Positions 14,232 to 21,188 of a stretch of DNA of 21,236 nucleotides are shown in pieces. The first letter of the stretch is position 1. The number at the start of each line of letters is the position of its first letter. The stretch is from JANWXR01 sp964608265 (GTDB lineage: Bacteria; Chloroflexota; Anaerolineae; Anaerolineales; UBA6663), in contig CAZSNP010000074.1 in the NCBI GenBank assembly GCA_964608265.1, forward strand, positions 1 through 21,236, written 5' to 3'. Below the pieces are notes generated by a model. That model did not search any database, was not told the DNA's origin, and saw nothing but the letters and a program-made list of their open reading frames with translations. The position numbers and the translations under genes were made by a program.

Positions 14232-14277
14232 GATTTCTGATCGCTGATTGCCCATTACGAATCAGCAATCAGAAATC
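14232..14277. repeat. Short-repeat hairpin, GATTNCTGATT family, copy 1
   Basis: Arms 14232-14249 and 14260-14277 are complementary at 17 of 18 positions around a 10-base loop. A further GTAATCCAAAATCC follows. It is related in sequence and shape to the hairpin at 14743-14790. Confidence 0.85.
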
Positions 14278-14292
14278 CGTAATCCAAAATCC

Positions 14293-14718
14293 TTACAGGG
14301 GCCATTCCTGCAGGATGCGCGCGGTCTCCTCCTTGTGGCCGGTCTCGTCCAGGACGATGGTTTCCAACTGCACCTGCAGGCCTTTGTCGCCGAAGGCGGC
14401 GGCGTCCTCGGCGCGCCGGGTGTAGTCGGCCAGCGCGCGCGTCTCGGCGGCCAGCACGGCCTCCAGCATCTCGCGGTTGGTGCGCGCCGCCGGAACCGGG
14501 CGCGGCGTGGTCACCGGCTCGCCGCCCAGCGCCACGATCTTGTTGGCCAGGAATTGCGCGTGGCCCTGCTCGCCCGGCACCTCCGACATGAAGAACTGCA
14601 CCAGTTGCGGACGGTACGGCCCGTTGACCTTGGCGGCGTAGGTCAGGTACTGGATGATGGCGCTCAATTCGCCGGCCAGATCTTCATTCAATTTGTTGAT
14701 CAGAGTTTGCTTGTCCAT
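14293..14718 (-). CDS. Ferritin-like di-iron protein
   Basis: A 141-residue four-helix protein of the ferritin/bacterioferritin-like superfamily. Metal-ligand candidates are Glu17 (LAGELSAIIQY), the Glu-x-x-His-like PGEQGHAQF on helix 2, Glu in LAAETRALADY on helix 3, and LDETGHKEET on helix 4. Iron storage, oxidative-stress protection or an oxidase role is possible. The ATG at 14718 has AAAGGA eight bases upstream. It sits between nadE and the amidase gene but is separated from each by a repeat hairpin, so a shared role in NAD synthesis is not implied by position alone. Confidence 0.88.
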   Translation of the reverse strand: MDKQTLINKLNEDLAGELSAIIQYLTYAAKVNGPYRPQLVQFFMSEVPGEQGHAQFLANKIVALGGEPVTTPRPVPAARTNREMLEAVLAAETRALADYTRRAEDAAAFGDKGLQVQLETIVLDETGHKEETARILQEWPL

Positions 14719-14742
14719 GTGGACTGTCCTTTCTTTCACTTC

Positions 14743-14790
14743 TGATTTGGGATTGCTGATTTTTGATTGTCAATCAGCAATCCCAAATCA
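14743..14790. repeat. Short-repeat hairpin, GATTNCTGATT family, copy 2
   Basis: Perfect 19-bp inverted repeat (TGATTTGGGATTGCTGATT) with a 10-base loop at 14762-14771. Outside the arms come AAAAATCTGCGATTG units of the same degenerate theme. Another fragment of the family is at 15690-15722. Confidence 0.92.
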
Positions 14791-14807
14791 AAAATCTGCG
14801 ATTGAAT

Positions 14808-15689
14808 TCAGCCTTTGTCGCGCGCCCCGGCGTTGCCGGCGGTGATGCGGGCGATCTCGCGGGCGACGAGGGCGTGGCGCTCATCGCGCAGCAACGGCAG
14901 CCGGGCGCGCGTGCGATGGAGTTGGTTGAGGTCTATCTGCGTCACCGTCAGCCCCGGCTCGAAATACGGCGCCTGCACCACCTCCTCGCCGTTCGGGTCG
15001 AAGACCACCGAGCCGCCCCAGAAGTTCAACCCATCCTCAAAGCCGACCTTGTTGGTGTGCGCGACGAACGTCGTGAACAGACTCGAATAGGCCTGCAGCA
15101 CATGCTCCACCCAGCGCGAGCTTTCGAGGGTGGCGTTCGCGCTCAGCCCGCGACCGGGCGAGGCCGAGGCGAACAGCATCACATCCGCCCCGTCGAGCCA
15201 GAGCAGATAGGGCGCCGAGGCGTGCCAGAAATCCTCGCAGATCAACATCCCGGCGCGGCCAAAGCGCGTGTCGAAGGCCCGCACCGCATCGCCCCAGGCG
15301 AAGAAACGCCCCTCGTCGAACAGGCCATACGTCGGCAGATAGACTTTGTGGTGCACATGCACGACGCTGCCCCCCGAGAGGTAGGCCGAGGCGATGAAGA
15401 ACCGGTTGCGGGCATCCTCATCCACAAAACCCACCATCAAATCAATCTCGCGCGCGCGGGAGGCGGCGAGCAGCGGGCCGAAGATTTCATCCTCCGGCGA
15501 GGCGCGGTGCGCGACCGTGGGCACGAGGTCCTGCAACACATAGCCCGTCAGCGACAGCTCGGGGAAGAGGAGGACATCCACGCCCTGTTTGGCCGCGTCA
15601 TCTATCACGGCCAGATGCTGCTCGAGGTTGGCGCGCACGTCACCGAGCGTGGTGGAGAGTTGGGCGAGGCCGAGGGTGAGGGGGCGCAT
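14808..15689 (-). CDS. Nitrilase/CN-hydrolase family amidase (NAD-synthetase-type)
   Basis: A 293-residue carbon-nitrogen hydrolase. The catalytic triad is visible as Glu44 (FPELSLTGY), Lys115 (HHKVYLPTYGLFDEGRFF) and Cys151 (LICEDFWH). The segment YGLFDEGRFF and the overall pattern resemble the glutaminase half of glutamine-dependent NAD synthetases. The nearby NadE lacks such a domain, so this protein may deliver ammonia from glutamine to it; that pairing is an inference. Omega-amidase or another amide substrate is the alternative. The start at 15689 is preferred over 15755, since the extra N-terminus is repeat sequence and overlaps the next gene. Confidence 0.9.
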   Translation of the reverse strand: MRPLTLGLAQLSTTLGDVRANLEQHLAVIDDAAKQGVDVLLFPELSLTGYVLQDLVPTVAHRASPEDEIFGPLLAASRAREIDLMVGFVDEDARNRFFIASAYLSGGSVVHVHHKVYLPTYGLFDEGRFFAWGDAVRAFDTRFGRAGMLICEDFWHASAPYLLWLDGADVMLFASASPGRGLSANATLESSRWVEHVLQAYSSLFTTFVAHTNKVGFEDGLNFWGGSVVFDPNGEEVVQAPYFEPGLTVTQIDLNQLHRTRARLPLLRDERHALVAREIARITAGNAGARDKG

Positions 15690-15722
15690 TCGATTGCAGA
15701 TTTGAGAATTTAGATTGCTGAT
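15690..15722. repeat. Short-repeat fragment, GATTNCTGATT family
   Basis: CGATTGCAGATTTGAGAATT followed by TAGATTGCTGATTG are degenerate units of the family seen at 14232-14277 and 14743-14790. The stop codon of the Lgt-like gene lies inside it. Confidence 0.6.
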
Positions 15723-16480
15723 TGAACGGGCTGTCGTTGAACGAGCAGCGCCCACATCAACGCAGTGCCCACCAGCACCAGCGCGTTGCCGGCCAGGTCG
15801 AGGCGGAAGCCGGCCAGCAGCGGCATCGGGTCACCGCGCACGAAGCTGATGAAGAACGCGCCGAGGGCGGTGAGGCTGAGGGCGTACACGCCGCGCGCAC
15901 CGGCGGGCCAGCCGTTGTCGCGCTGCGCGACCACCAATCCCAACACGACCAGGCTCCACACCACGCCCGCCAACTGCGCGGGCCAACGGGGCACGATCAG
16001 CCCGTACAGGTCGGGCGCGGTGGAGACCATCCACCCCGGCAACTGGCCCGGCTGAACCTCGACCCCGTACGCGCAGCCCGCGGCGAGGCAGCCGCCCCAA
16101 CTCAGCAAACTCAACAGCGCCAACGGCAGTGAAAGTGTATCAACGATTGGGCCGAGCGGTTCGGCAGTGCGCCGTGACCACAGCCAGCCCGCGAGCAGCG
16201 CGCCGGCCACGGCCCCCGGCCAGGCCAGCCCGCCGCGCCAGATCATCACCGCTTCGATGGGATTGGCCGCGAAGTATGCGCCGTTGACGAGCACGTATAG
16301 CAGCCGCGCACCGATCAGCCCGCCGATCACCGCCGCAATGCCGATATCGAGCCAGCGGCCACGCCGTTCGGCGGGCGCGCGCAGGTACAGCCAGTCCAGC
16401 CCAACGGCTACGCCGAGGTTGACGAGCAGCGAATACGTGTACAGCGTGAACGGGCCAAGTTGGAGGAGGACGGGGAGCAC
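15710..16480 (-). CDS. Divergent prolipoprotein diacylglyceryl transferase-like membrane protein
   Basis: A 256-residue protein with about seven transmembrane segments. The N-terminus LPVLLQLGPFTLYTYSLLVNLG and VIGGLIGARLLYVL match Lgt, which attaches diacylglycerol to the lipobox Cys of prolipoproteins. Key positions diverge: the usual GGMxFHGG is GGLAWPGA, without the essential His, and the signature with GRxGNxxNxE or GRxGCFxxGCCYG is GGCLAAGCAYG, with Gly for Arg. The later FVRGDP keeps an Arg. GTG 16480 is chosen over 16510 because a TATAAT (16487-16492) lies six bases before it, suggesting leaderless translation. It may be a specialised or inactive Lgt paralogue; family membership is likely but not certain. 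Confidence 0.78.
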   Translation of the reverse strand: MLPVLLQLGPFTLYTYSLLVNLGVAVGLDWLYLRAPAERRGRWLDIGIAAVIGGLIGARLLYVLVNGAYFAANPIEAVMIWRGGLAWPGAVAGALLAGWLWSRRTAEPLGPIVDTLSLPLALLSLLSWGGCLAAGCAYGVEVQPGQLPGWMVSTAPDLYGLIVPRWPAQLAGVVWSLVVLGLVVAQRDNGWPAGARGVYALSLTALGAFFISFVRGDPMPLLAGFRLDLAGNALVLVGTALMWALLVQRQPVQSAI

Positions 16481-16486
16481 GCGGGC

Positions 16487-16492
16487 ATTATA
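16487..16492 (-). promoter_or_regulatory. -10 box of the leaderless Lgt-like gene
   Basis: TATAAT on the minus strand ends six bases before the GTG start (16478-16480). No convincing -35 box is visible. Confidence 0.55.
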
Positions 16493-16520
16493 CTCCGTGT
16501 GTTTGGTCACCTATTTGCTG

Positions 16521-16550
16521 AAAATCAAAGGCCGGGATTATTCCCGGCCT
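16521..16550 (-). terminator. Intrinsic terminator of the lipoprotein operon
   Basis: A perfect 9-bp stem (AGGCCGGGA with TCCCGGCCT, 4-base loop) is followed on the minus strand by TTGATTTT. It lies about 30 bases beyond the stop of the lipoprotein gene. Confidence 0.88.
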
Positions 16551-16581
16551 CTGATTTATACCGCATCAGTTCCATTCGCTT

Positions 16582-17694
16582 TCACTTCACAGATACTGAC
16601 GCTTCAAAGTAACGTGTCGAACCATCCGGCGTATTGGAGATGCTCCACAGCAATGATCCGTCTTTTGCCGTCACAATGAAACCCGCAACATTTTCCCAGT
16701 CTTTAGGCGCGTATGGGATCGTGAAGACAGCATCCTCCCCTAAGCTGTAACCCTGCCAGAAAGTATCCCGCCATACTGCCATGTCATTCGAAACACTGAG
16801 GAAACGAGGCTGCTTGAGTGGAACCCCTAGCTGTCTCATAACCCCAGTGTTAAGATCAAGAAGCATAATCTTATAATCTGTTGTTTTTGGATCATACTCA
16901 ATCCATCCGGCCTGAGTTCCATTTACTCCGTAATGACTTTGTGGTGAGCGGCCATTGATAACTGGCAGGAAATTCGTGAGCGAAATTCTTTTTCCGCTTG
17001 TAATGTGGTAGGCAATTAACGGCATATTGTATTGACTGGGAATGTCACCCAGTGGCAACTTGTCACCGTTTGGCAATCCATCTCCAGACGAATATAACAC
17101 CCAATCTCCGCCTATTTCCGACAGACCAACATTCCAACCAGAGGCAATTAACACAGATTCGCGAGTCTTGACAACATACACATAGAGGCCGGACTTGACC
17201 GGCAATTTAGCATCATCGCCATAGACGCGATAAGTCCACGTAATGTAACTATCGGAAACCGACTCGACTTCGCTCGTCCCGTTATCATCGCCGAGCCGCA
17301 CTTCGTTTCCATCGTGCTGGACAAAAACACGAAAGAGAGGAAAACCTTCTTTGCTGACATCTTGTTCAACCCGGTAATCGTACTGAAAGTTGTCTTTAGG
17401 TTGAGCGACTTCAGTTATTGGGCCAACGCTAATCTTTTCATCCGGTAACGGCGTACGAATTGGGCTCTCGATTGTCGGCCATGGGTTACCCGTTGCTGTT
17501 GGACCAGGGGTTTGTCCAGGCGGTGGATATCCCGGTAACACAACATTCGTGGGCCGAGGCAAAGCAACGTTGCTTTCGGATGGAGTTAGTGATTCGGGCA
17601 GAGATATCGGTGCGCATGCGGCTAGCACAAGAACAGCGCCGATTTGAAGTCTTCCCAGAAAACGTGCCGTCCAAAGGTAGTCGGTAGTAGGCAC
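16582..17694 (-). CDS. Secreted lipoprotein with beta-propeller-like repeats
   Basis: A 370-residue exported protein. The signal peptide ends in a lipobox, LVLAAC, with the lipidated Cys at residue 27. A Pro/Thr/Ser-rich linker (about 30-85) leads to a beta-rich domain with repeated blade-like strands (SDSYITWTYRVYG, GGDWVLYSSGDG, GTQAGWIEYDP, NDMAVWRDTFW), as in TolB/WD40-like propellers. No catalytic motif is recognised; a binding role outside the membrane is an inference. The start is GTG (17692-17694) with AAGGAG eight bases upstream. It lies 18 bases after the glycoside-hydrolase-like gene in the same direction, so they form an operon. Base composition is clearly less GC-rich than the flanks. 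Confidence 0.82.
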   Translation of the reverse strand: MPTTDYLWTARFLGRLQIGAVLVLAACAPISLPESLTPSESNVALPRPTNVVLPGYPPPGQTPGPTATGNPWPTIESPIRTPLPDEKISVGPITEVAQPKDNFQYDYRVEQDVSKEGFPLFRVFVQHDGNEVRLGDDNGTSEVESVSDSYITWTYRVYGDDAKLPVKSGLYVYVVKTRESVLIASGWNVGLSEIGGDWVLYSSGDGLPNGDKLPLGDIPSQYNMPLIAYHITSGKRISLTNFLPVINGRSPQSHYGVNGTQAGWIEYDPKTTDYKIMLLDLNTGVMRQLGVPLKQPRFLSVSNDMAVWRDTFWQGYSLGEDAVFTIPYAPKDWENVAGFIVTAKDGSLLWSISNTPDGSTRYFEASVSVK

Positions 17695-17712
17695 TATAGG
17701 TACTCCTTCCTG

Positions 17713-19095
17713 CTAGGGGTCGAGACCAAAGAACCACCAGTAATTGAACCAGTAGCGCTCAGTTGCCGGATTGCTACGAAATGCCTCGTGCCATGCAAAT
17801 TCATCGTTAGTACCACGAGCATTACAGAGAGTCGAATCACTGTAGGCAATCGTGAGAGCCCAGCCCGCTACGTAATCGGCACCTCGCTCTTGACGAATGA
17901 ACACCTTCATAGCATCACCGGCTCTGGCACCACGATCACTGTAGCCAGCCTCTCCCTTTTCAAACAACTGCAAAGCTTCACCAATACAGGGAGAGTATAC
18001 ATCTGCTTCAGTGATGAACGCGAAATCGCTGCTATTGAGGATCTTGAGTTTCAAATCGGCGGGAAGTGCCTGGAAGTTATGCCCGGAGTTGGCAGTGCAT
18101 GAGTTGTCTACGTTGGCTCCTTCTTCACCATACTGCCAATAGTTGTGCCAAGACCACCCGTCATTGTAGTTTACGAAACTCCCGTCCGGTAGTTGGATTG
18201 ACTCCTTCCACGAATATTCCATCCAATTCAGGCCGCCGGAACGTCCGTTGATTAAAGTGTCGTATGCAGAACAGTCTACTATGTTTAGCGCTTCGGCATA
18301 CGCGCTTTGAGACATGGGCGCTGCCAACACGCGGATATCCGAGTTTGCGCCACCAGCATGAGCTTCGGACCAGAGGTTCTTGAAGTACATATCCATGCTG
18401 GTCCAAGTAGGAGAATTCGTAAGCTCAGCAAGTGTCCACCATTCGGTATTCGGCTCGTTAGCAGGCTCGAACGCATACGGCTTCCATCCCGAAAGTGTTG
18501 TGTAGTTGCGAATCGCGATCATTTCTTGGGCGATATCATCAATTGATCGAAATCTAGTGTCATTGCCAGAGGTACACCAGTCACCAGTGCCGCCACTCGG
18601 ACTTGGTGGCCTTGCGCCTGAGGTTGTCAATAGCACCTTGGATGTTCCCGGTGCACCTAAAGCATTCTGGAAGTTGCCCGGAGATGGATAAATGCGAAAA
18701 ATGACCCTCGAGCCATTGTGGGCCGCACTGGTGAGGTATGTATACAGCGTAGAGTTGTCAACACCAGACACACCGCTTATCCGGCAAGCAGGCCCGCCTC
18801 GCGTGAAATTAAACACATCTGCGCTCAAGGCTACAATTACAGCAGGATATACGCCTACAGTCGGATTGCCACCGGTGAGCCTTGCTTGCATAGCAGACGT
18901 CCAACTTACTTGAACGCCTGAGCCCAAGTGAATACCTGTCTTGCTCTTGATGAATTGATAATTCTTCGTTACCAACGGTAGGAAGAGCTTATGAGTTCCT
19001 TGGGCATCTACTTCGTTATGGAGTAATGTCACGCCCACCAGCGCAACACAAAACGAGAGCACTATCAAAGTTGTGAGTGAGTGGGCACGGCGCAT
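17713..19095 (-). CDS. Secreted glycoside-hydrolase-like (TIM-barrel) protein with LPLV motif
   Basis: A 460-residue exported protein. A signal peptide (1-31, cleavage after VDA) is followed by HKLFLPLVTKNYQ (35-47), a segment with the LPLVxRN-type motif often seen after signal peptides in Chloroflexi. The body looks like a clan-A glycoside hydrolase: strand VIFRIYPSP (131-139), AFEPANEPN with a candidate acid/base Glu214 after Asn213, WSWHNYW (314-320), and FAFITEADV with a candidate nucleophile Glu363. Family and substrate cannot be assigned. A GGGAG site precedes the ATG by about six bases. It is the first gene of a two-gene operon with the lipoprotein; a TATAGA further upstream may be its -10. 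An IS66-type element inserted 96 bases upstream of the start. Confidence 0.82.
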   Translation of the reverse strand: MRRAHSLTTLIVLSFCVALVGVTLLHNEVDAQGTHKLFLPLVTKNYQFIKSKTGIHLGSGVQVSWTSAMQARLTGGNPTVGVYPAVIVALSADVFNFTRGGPACRISGVSGVDNSTLYTYLTSAAHNGSRVIFRIYPSPGNFQNALGAPGTSKVLLTTSGARPPSPSGGTGDWCTSGNDTRFRSIDDIAQEMIAIRNYTTLSGWKPYAFEPANEPNTEWWTLAELTNSPTWTSMDMYFKNLWSEAHAGGANSDIRVLAAPMSQSAYAEALNIVDCSAYDTLINGRSGGLNWMEYSWKESIQLPDGSFVNYNDGWSWHNYWQYGEEGANVDNSCTANSGHNFQALPADLKLKILNSSDFAFITEADVYSPCIGEALQLFEKGEAGYSDRGARAGDAMKVFIRQERGADYVAGWALTIAYSDSTLCNARGTNDEFAWHEAFRSNPATERYWFNYWWFFGLDP

Positions 19096-19190
19096 CGGGG
19101 GCTCCCTTACATTGTCGAGGGCGTGCGTAGCTCGATTCAGTACTGCTGAGTCTATACCTGGCTTGCAAATGTGTCATCAGTAAAATCACT

Positions 19191-19211
19191 GTAACTGCTC
19201 ACGCCTTTGGC
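19191..19211. repeat. Left terminal inverted repeat of the IS
   Basis: GTAACTGCTCACGCCTTTGGC. It matches the other end with one substitution and one single-base gap over about 21 bases. Confidence 0.9.
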
Positions 19212-20460
19212 GGCTGAAGGTAATGCAAAACCGGCTTGCCCATCAGAGTCACGAGTTTGTCAAAGATATTCTCGCCAGCGCGCTTGGCGGTGTTGATCAC
19301 GGTTGCCAACGCGGCATAAGCTTGCGCGCCCCACTCGGAGCGGAAGCTGCCCATGACTTTGCGATGAACCACCGAGGGCCGCAAGGCCCGCTCACTCGCA
19401 TTGTTGTCGGCCGGCACATCCAAGCGATGCAGGAAAAGAAATAGATGCTGGCGATGCGTGCGATATCGGGTCCGCAGGTTCCGGGCCAACCGGCCTGTCA
19501 CGGGCTTCACCAACAAGCGGTCCAGGCGCCGTTTCAGGACAGTGACTTGTCGCTGGAAACCGCGCTGGGTCAAGGTTGCCCGGCGGTTGCTCAGGTGGAT
19601 GGCTGCGCGAAACAGGGCCTGCAGTGCCTGCGCCCAGCGCAAGCGCGGCTGGCGGTCGATCAAGCCTTGCAACGCTCGGATTTGATGGGCCGGGCACAGT
19701 TGCCGGTTACGGGCCGGGGCGTTCAATTGCGGTTTCCAACAATCACTCAGCCAGACGTCCGCGACGGTGTCGCCCATGAATTCAGCGATGACGTCTTGCC
19801 CGCGGCTCTGGCGGATCAGGTGATACTCGCCCGCGTCGCCGACAAACACCCATTCCCACCAATTGCGCCCATGAACGCGACAACTGGTCTCATCGCTGCG
19901 GATCACCTGGCTTTGTCGGACTTGGGCGCCAATCGCTTCGGCCACCGGTTGCGCCGCCGCGCCCGCCCGTTCCAGGACACTCACTTCGCCCCCCTCACTG
20001 AGCTGTGTTCCAAAGAGGTGCCCCAGCAGCCTTTGCAGACGCTGAAAGCTCAAATGGTGTTCGTGATGCAGATACGTGATCATCGCTTCCAGGCGCGGTC
20101 CGAAATGTCGGCTCGCTTCCAACCCCTCGGGCAAGGCACCTGCCTGCCGCGCCTGACACGTCGGGCAGATCACGATGTGCTGCTGGGTTTCCAAGACGAC
20201 CGGTTTGATTTCCGGCAGTTCGGTGACTTGCCGGCGCATAATCTGCGCGGGCGGGACCGCCGTTTTTTGCCGGTCGGCGCGTCGGCCTTCCAATCCCGCG
20301 CCGGCGGCAGCGACGAATTCTGCGAGGTCGGCGGCTGGTTGGCCTTCAACGCAGCCACTTCGGCTTCCAACTGGCGCACTCGTTCAATCAACGGCAGGAT
20401 CAGAGCGATCAGCTCGTCGCGCGACCAATCTTGCAATTGGTCCGGCTTCGGCAGGGTCAT
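19199..20460 (-). pseudogene. tnpC: IS66 transposase, N-terminal deletion with frameshift
   Basis: The N-terminal part (ATG at 20460; SRDELIALILPLIERVRQLEAE coiled coil, then NQPPTSQNSSLPPARDWKAD) reads in one frame to about 20250. The remainder reads in the -1 frame, starting around PAQIMRRQVTELPEI. That part contains the IS66 DDE domain: SDETSCRVHG (first Asp), WLSDCWKPQLNAP (second Asp), CPAHQIRALQ, and NNASERALRP (Glu). Family members have some 50-60 residues between the NSS-KPP region and the RRQVTELPEI motif (a G-rich stretch and a CxxC zinc-binding half). These are missing here, so a deletion with a net frame change is the likely cause. An A6 run at the frame change (about 20263-20268) could allow -1 slippage, but that would not restore the missing domain. 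Confidence 0.85.
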
Positions 20461-20467
20461 CGTGCAT

Positions 20468-20473
20468 TGTATA
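20468..20473 (-). promoter_or_regulatory. -10-like box of the transposase gene
   Basis: TATACA on the minus strand lies seven bases before the ATG at 20460, a near-leaderless arrangement similar to that of three cellular genes here. Confidence 0.4.
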
Positions 20474-20485
20474 ACACCGGCTCAG

Positions 20486-20507
20486 GCCAAAAGTCGTGAG
20501 CAGTTAC
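20486..20507. repeat. Right terminal inverted repeat of the IS
   Basis: Read on the minus strand it starts GTAACTGCTCACGACTTTTG. It pairs with the left end at 19191-19211. Confidence 0.9.
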
Positions 20508-20515
20508 AAATCACT

Positions 20516-20789
20516 TAAGCGTAGACGAGACAAGAGACGATCACGTCTGCCGCGAAGTTGTCTGCGTCAAAGCCTATCTGTTTAGCTGTCATTTAGAGCG
20601 ACTTGCTAGATGATGTACTCAAGCTTTGAGACAATGGGGGCATGAACCGTACTCACAGGACTTACGTGACCGGGCGTTGAGCGATATCAACGGCGGGGTA
20701 TGTAGCCAAACCGCCGCTGCGCATAAGTATCGGTCAGCTTGTCATTTGTGCAAAAGCTGCTCAAGCGGGTACGCGCCACCGTGATGTCC
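20516..20789. other. Gene-poor interval of 274 bases
   Basis: No plausible coding frame, tRNA or terminator is visible. It contains a near-palindrome CTCAAGCTTTGAG, the string ACAGGACTTACG (reminiscent of some IS ends, but without a partner), and a weak hairpin pairing GGCGG with CCGCC near 20692-20715. It could be decayed sequence around the IS insertion. Confidence 0.4.
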
Positions 20790-21176
20790 TCAGCGGCTCG
20801 CGATAGCCACTGGCTGTGCAGGTTGGCGCTCATACAAGATGCGTCCGCGTTGGGCGATTTCTTCCAGCCCGAATGGGTTGCGGTCAGTCAACAACTGTGC
20901 CCACTCCGAGGGAGTGTATATAAGAAAATCCACGCCGACGGTGGATTGGCAGAGCAGGGCGACCTCGCGGGACCGCTGGAGAAAGGGCAGCGGCGTGTCT
21001 TTGATAATGACCAAATCAATATCGCTCCACTCGCTTATTTCACCCCGCGCCAGCGAGCCGAAGAGGATGACCCGTTCAGGCTGATGTTGAGCGATGAGGG
21101 AATGCAGGATTTGCTCGAGCGCCGTCGCCAGACGCTGCCGCCGCCGCTCAACAAGGTTTGGCATGTCGATGTTCAT
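20790..21176 (-). CDS. Minimal nucleotidyltransferase domain protein (MNT-like)
   Basis: A 128-residue protein with the polymerase-beta-type nucleotidyltransferase motif LFGSLARGEISEWSDIDLVII (GSxxRG, then DxD), followed by VDFLIYTPSEW with a third acidic position. Such proteins often act with a HEPN-domain partner in toxin-antitoxin pairs (MntA-HepT), where the MNT protein AMPylates the toxin. No HEPN gene lies downstream, and the upstream side is outside the window, so pairing is unknown. The ATG at 21176 is chosen over longer frames because TATAAT lies exactly six bases before it. An in-frame ATG at residue 5 is the alternative. Confidence 0.85.
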   Translation of the reverse strand: MNIDMPNLVERRRQRLATALEQILHSLIAQHQPERVILFGSLARGEISEWSDIDLVIIKDTPLPFLQRSREVALLCQSTVGVDFLIYTPSEWAQLLTDRNPFGLEEIAQRGRILYERQPAQPVAIASR

Positions 21177-21182
21177 GCCGCC

Positions 21183-21188
21183 ATTATA
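21183..21188 (-). promoter_or_regulatory. -10 box of the leaderless nucleotidyltransferase gene
   Basis: TATAAT on the minus strand is separated from the ATG (21174-21176) by six bases, the same spacing as at the Lgt-like gene. Confidence 0.55.

Larger units (their letters stand above)
19191..20507 (-). mobile_element. IS66-family insertion sequence (single-gene type)
   Basis: A complete 1317-bp element. Both ends begin 5'-GTAACTGCTCACG, typical of IS66-family termini (GTAA), and terminal identity continues with CTTTGGC at one end and CTTTTGGC at the other. The element is flanked by a perfect 8-bp target duplication AAATCACT (19183-19190 and 20508-20515), the length expected for IS66. There are no tnpA or tnpB accessory genes, as in the ISBst12 subgroup. 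The transposase stop codon lies inside the left terminal repeat. Confidence 0.95.

Noticed and set aside
14219..14255. Longer N-terminus for NadE (start at 14255)
   Set aside because: The extension is a translation of the AATCAGCAATC-type repeat and has no counterpart in NadE proteins.
14220..14807. Repeated ATTGCTGATT units considered as a CRISPR array
   Set aside because: Units are degenerate, mirrored rather than direct, and lack uniform spacers.
20640..20700. ACAGGACTTACG at about 20657 as the end of another IS
   Set aside because: No matching inverted partner, target duplication or transposase fragment was found nearby.
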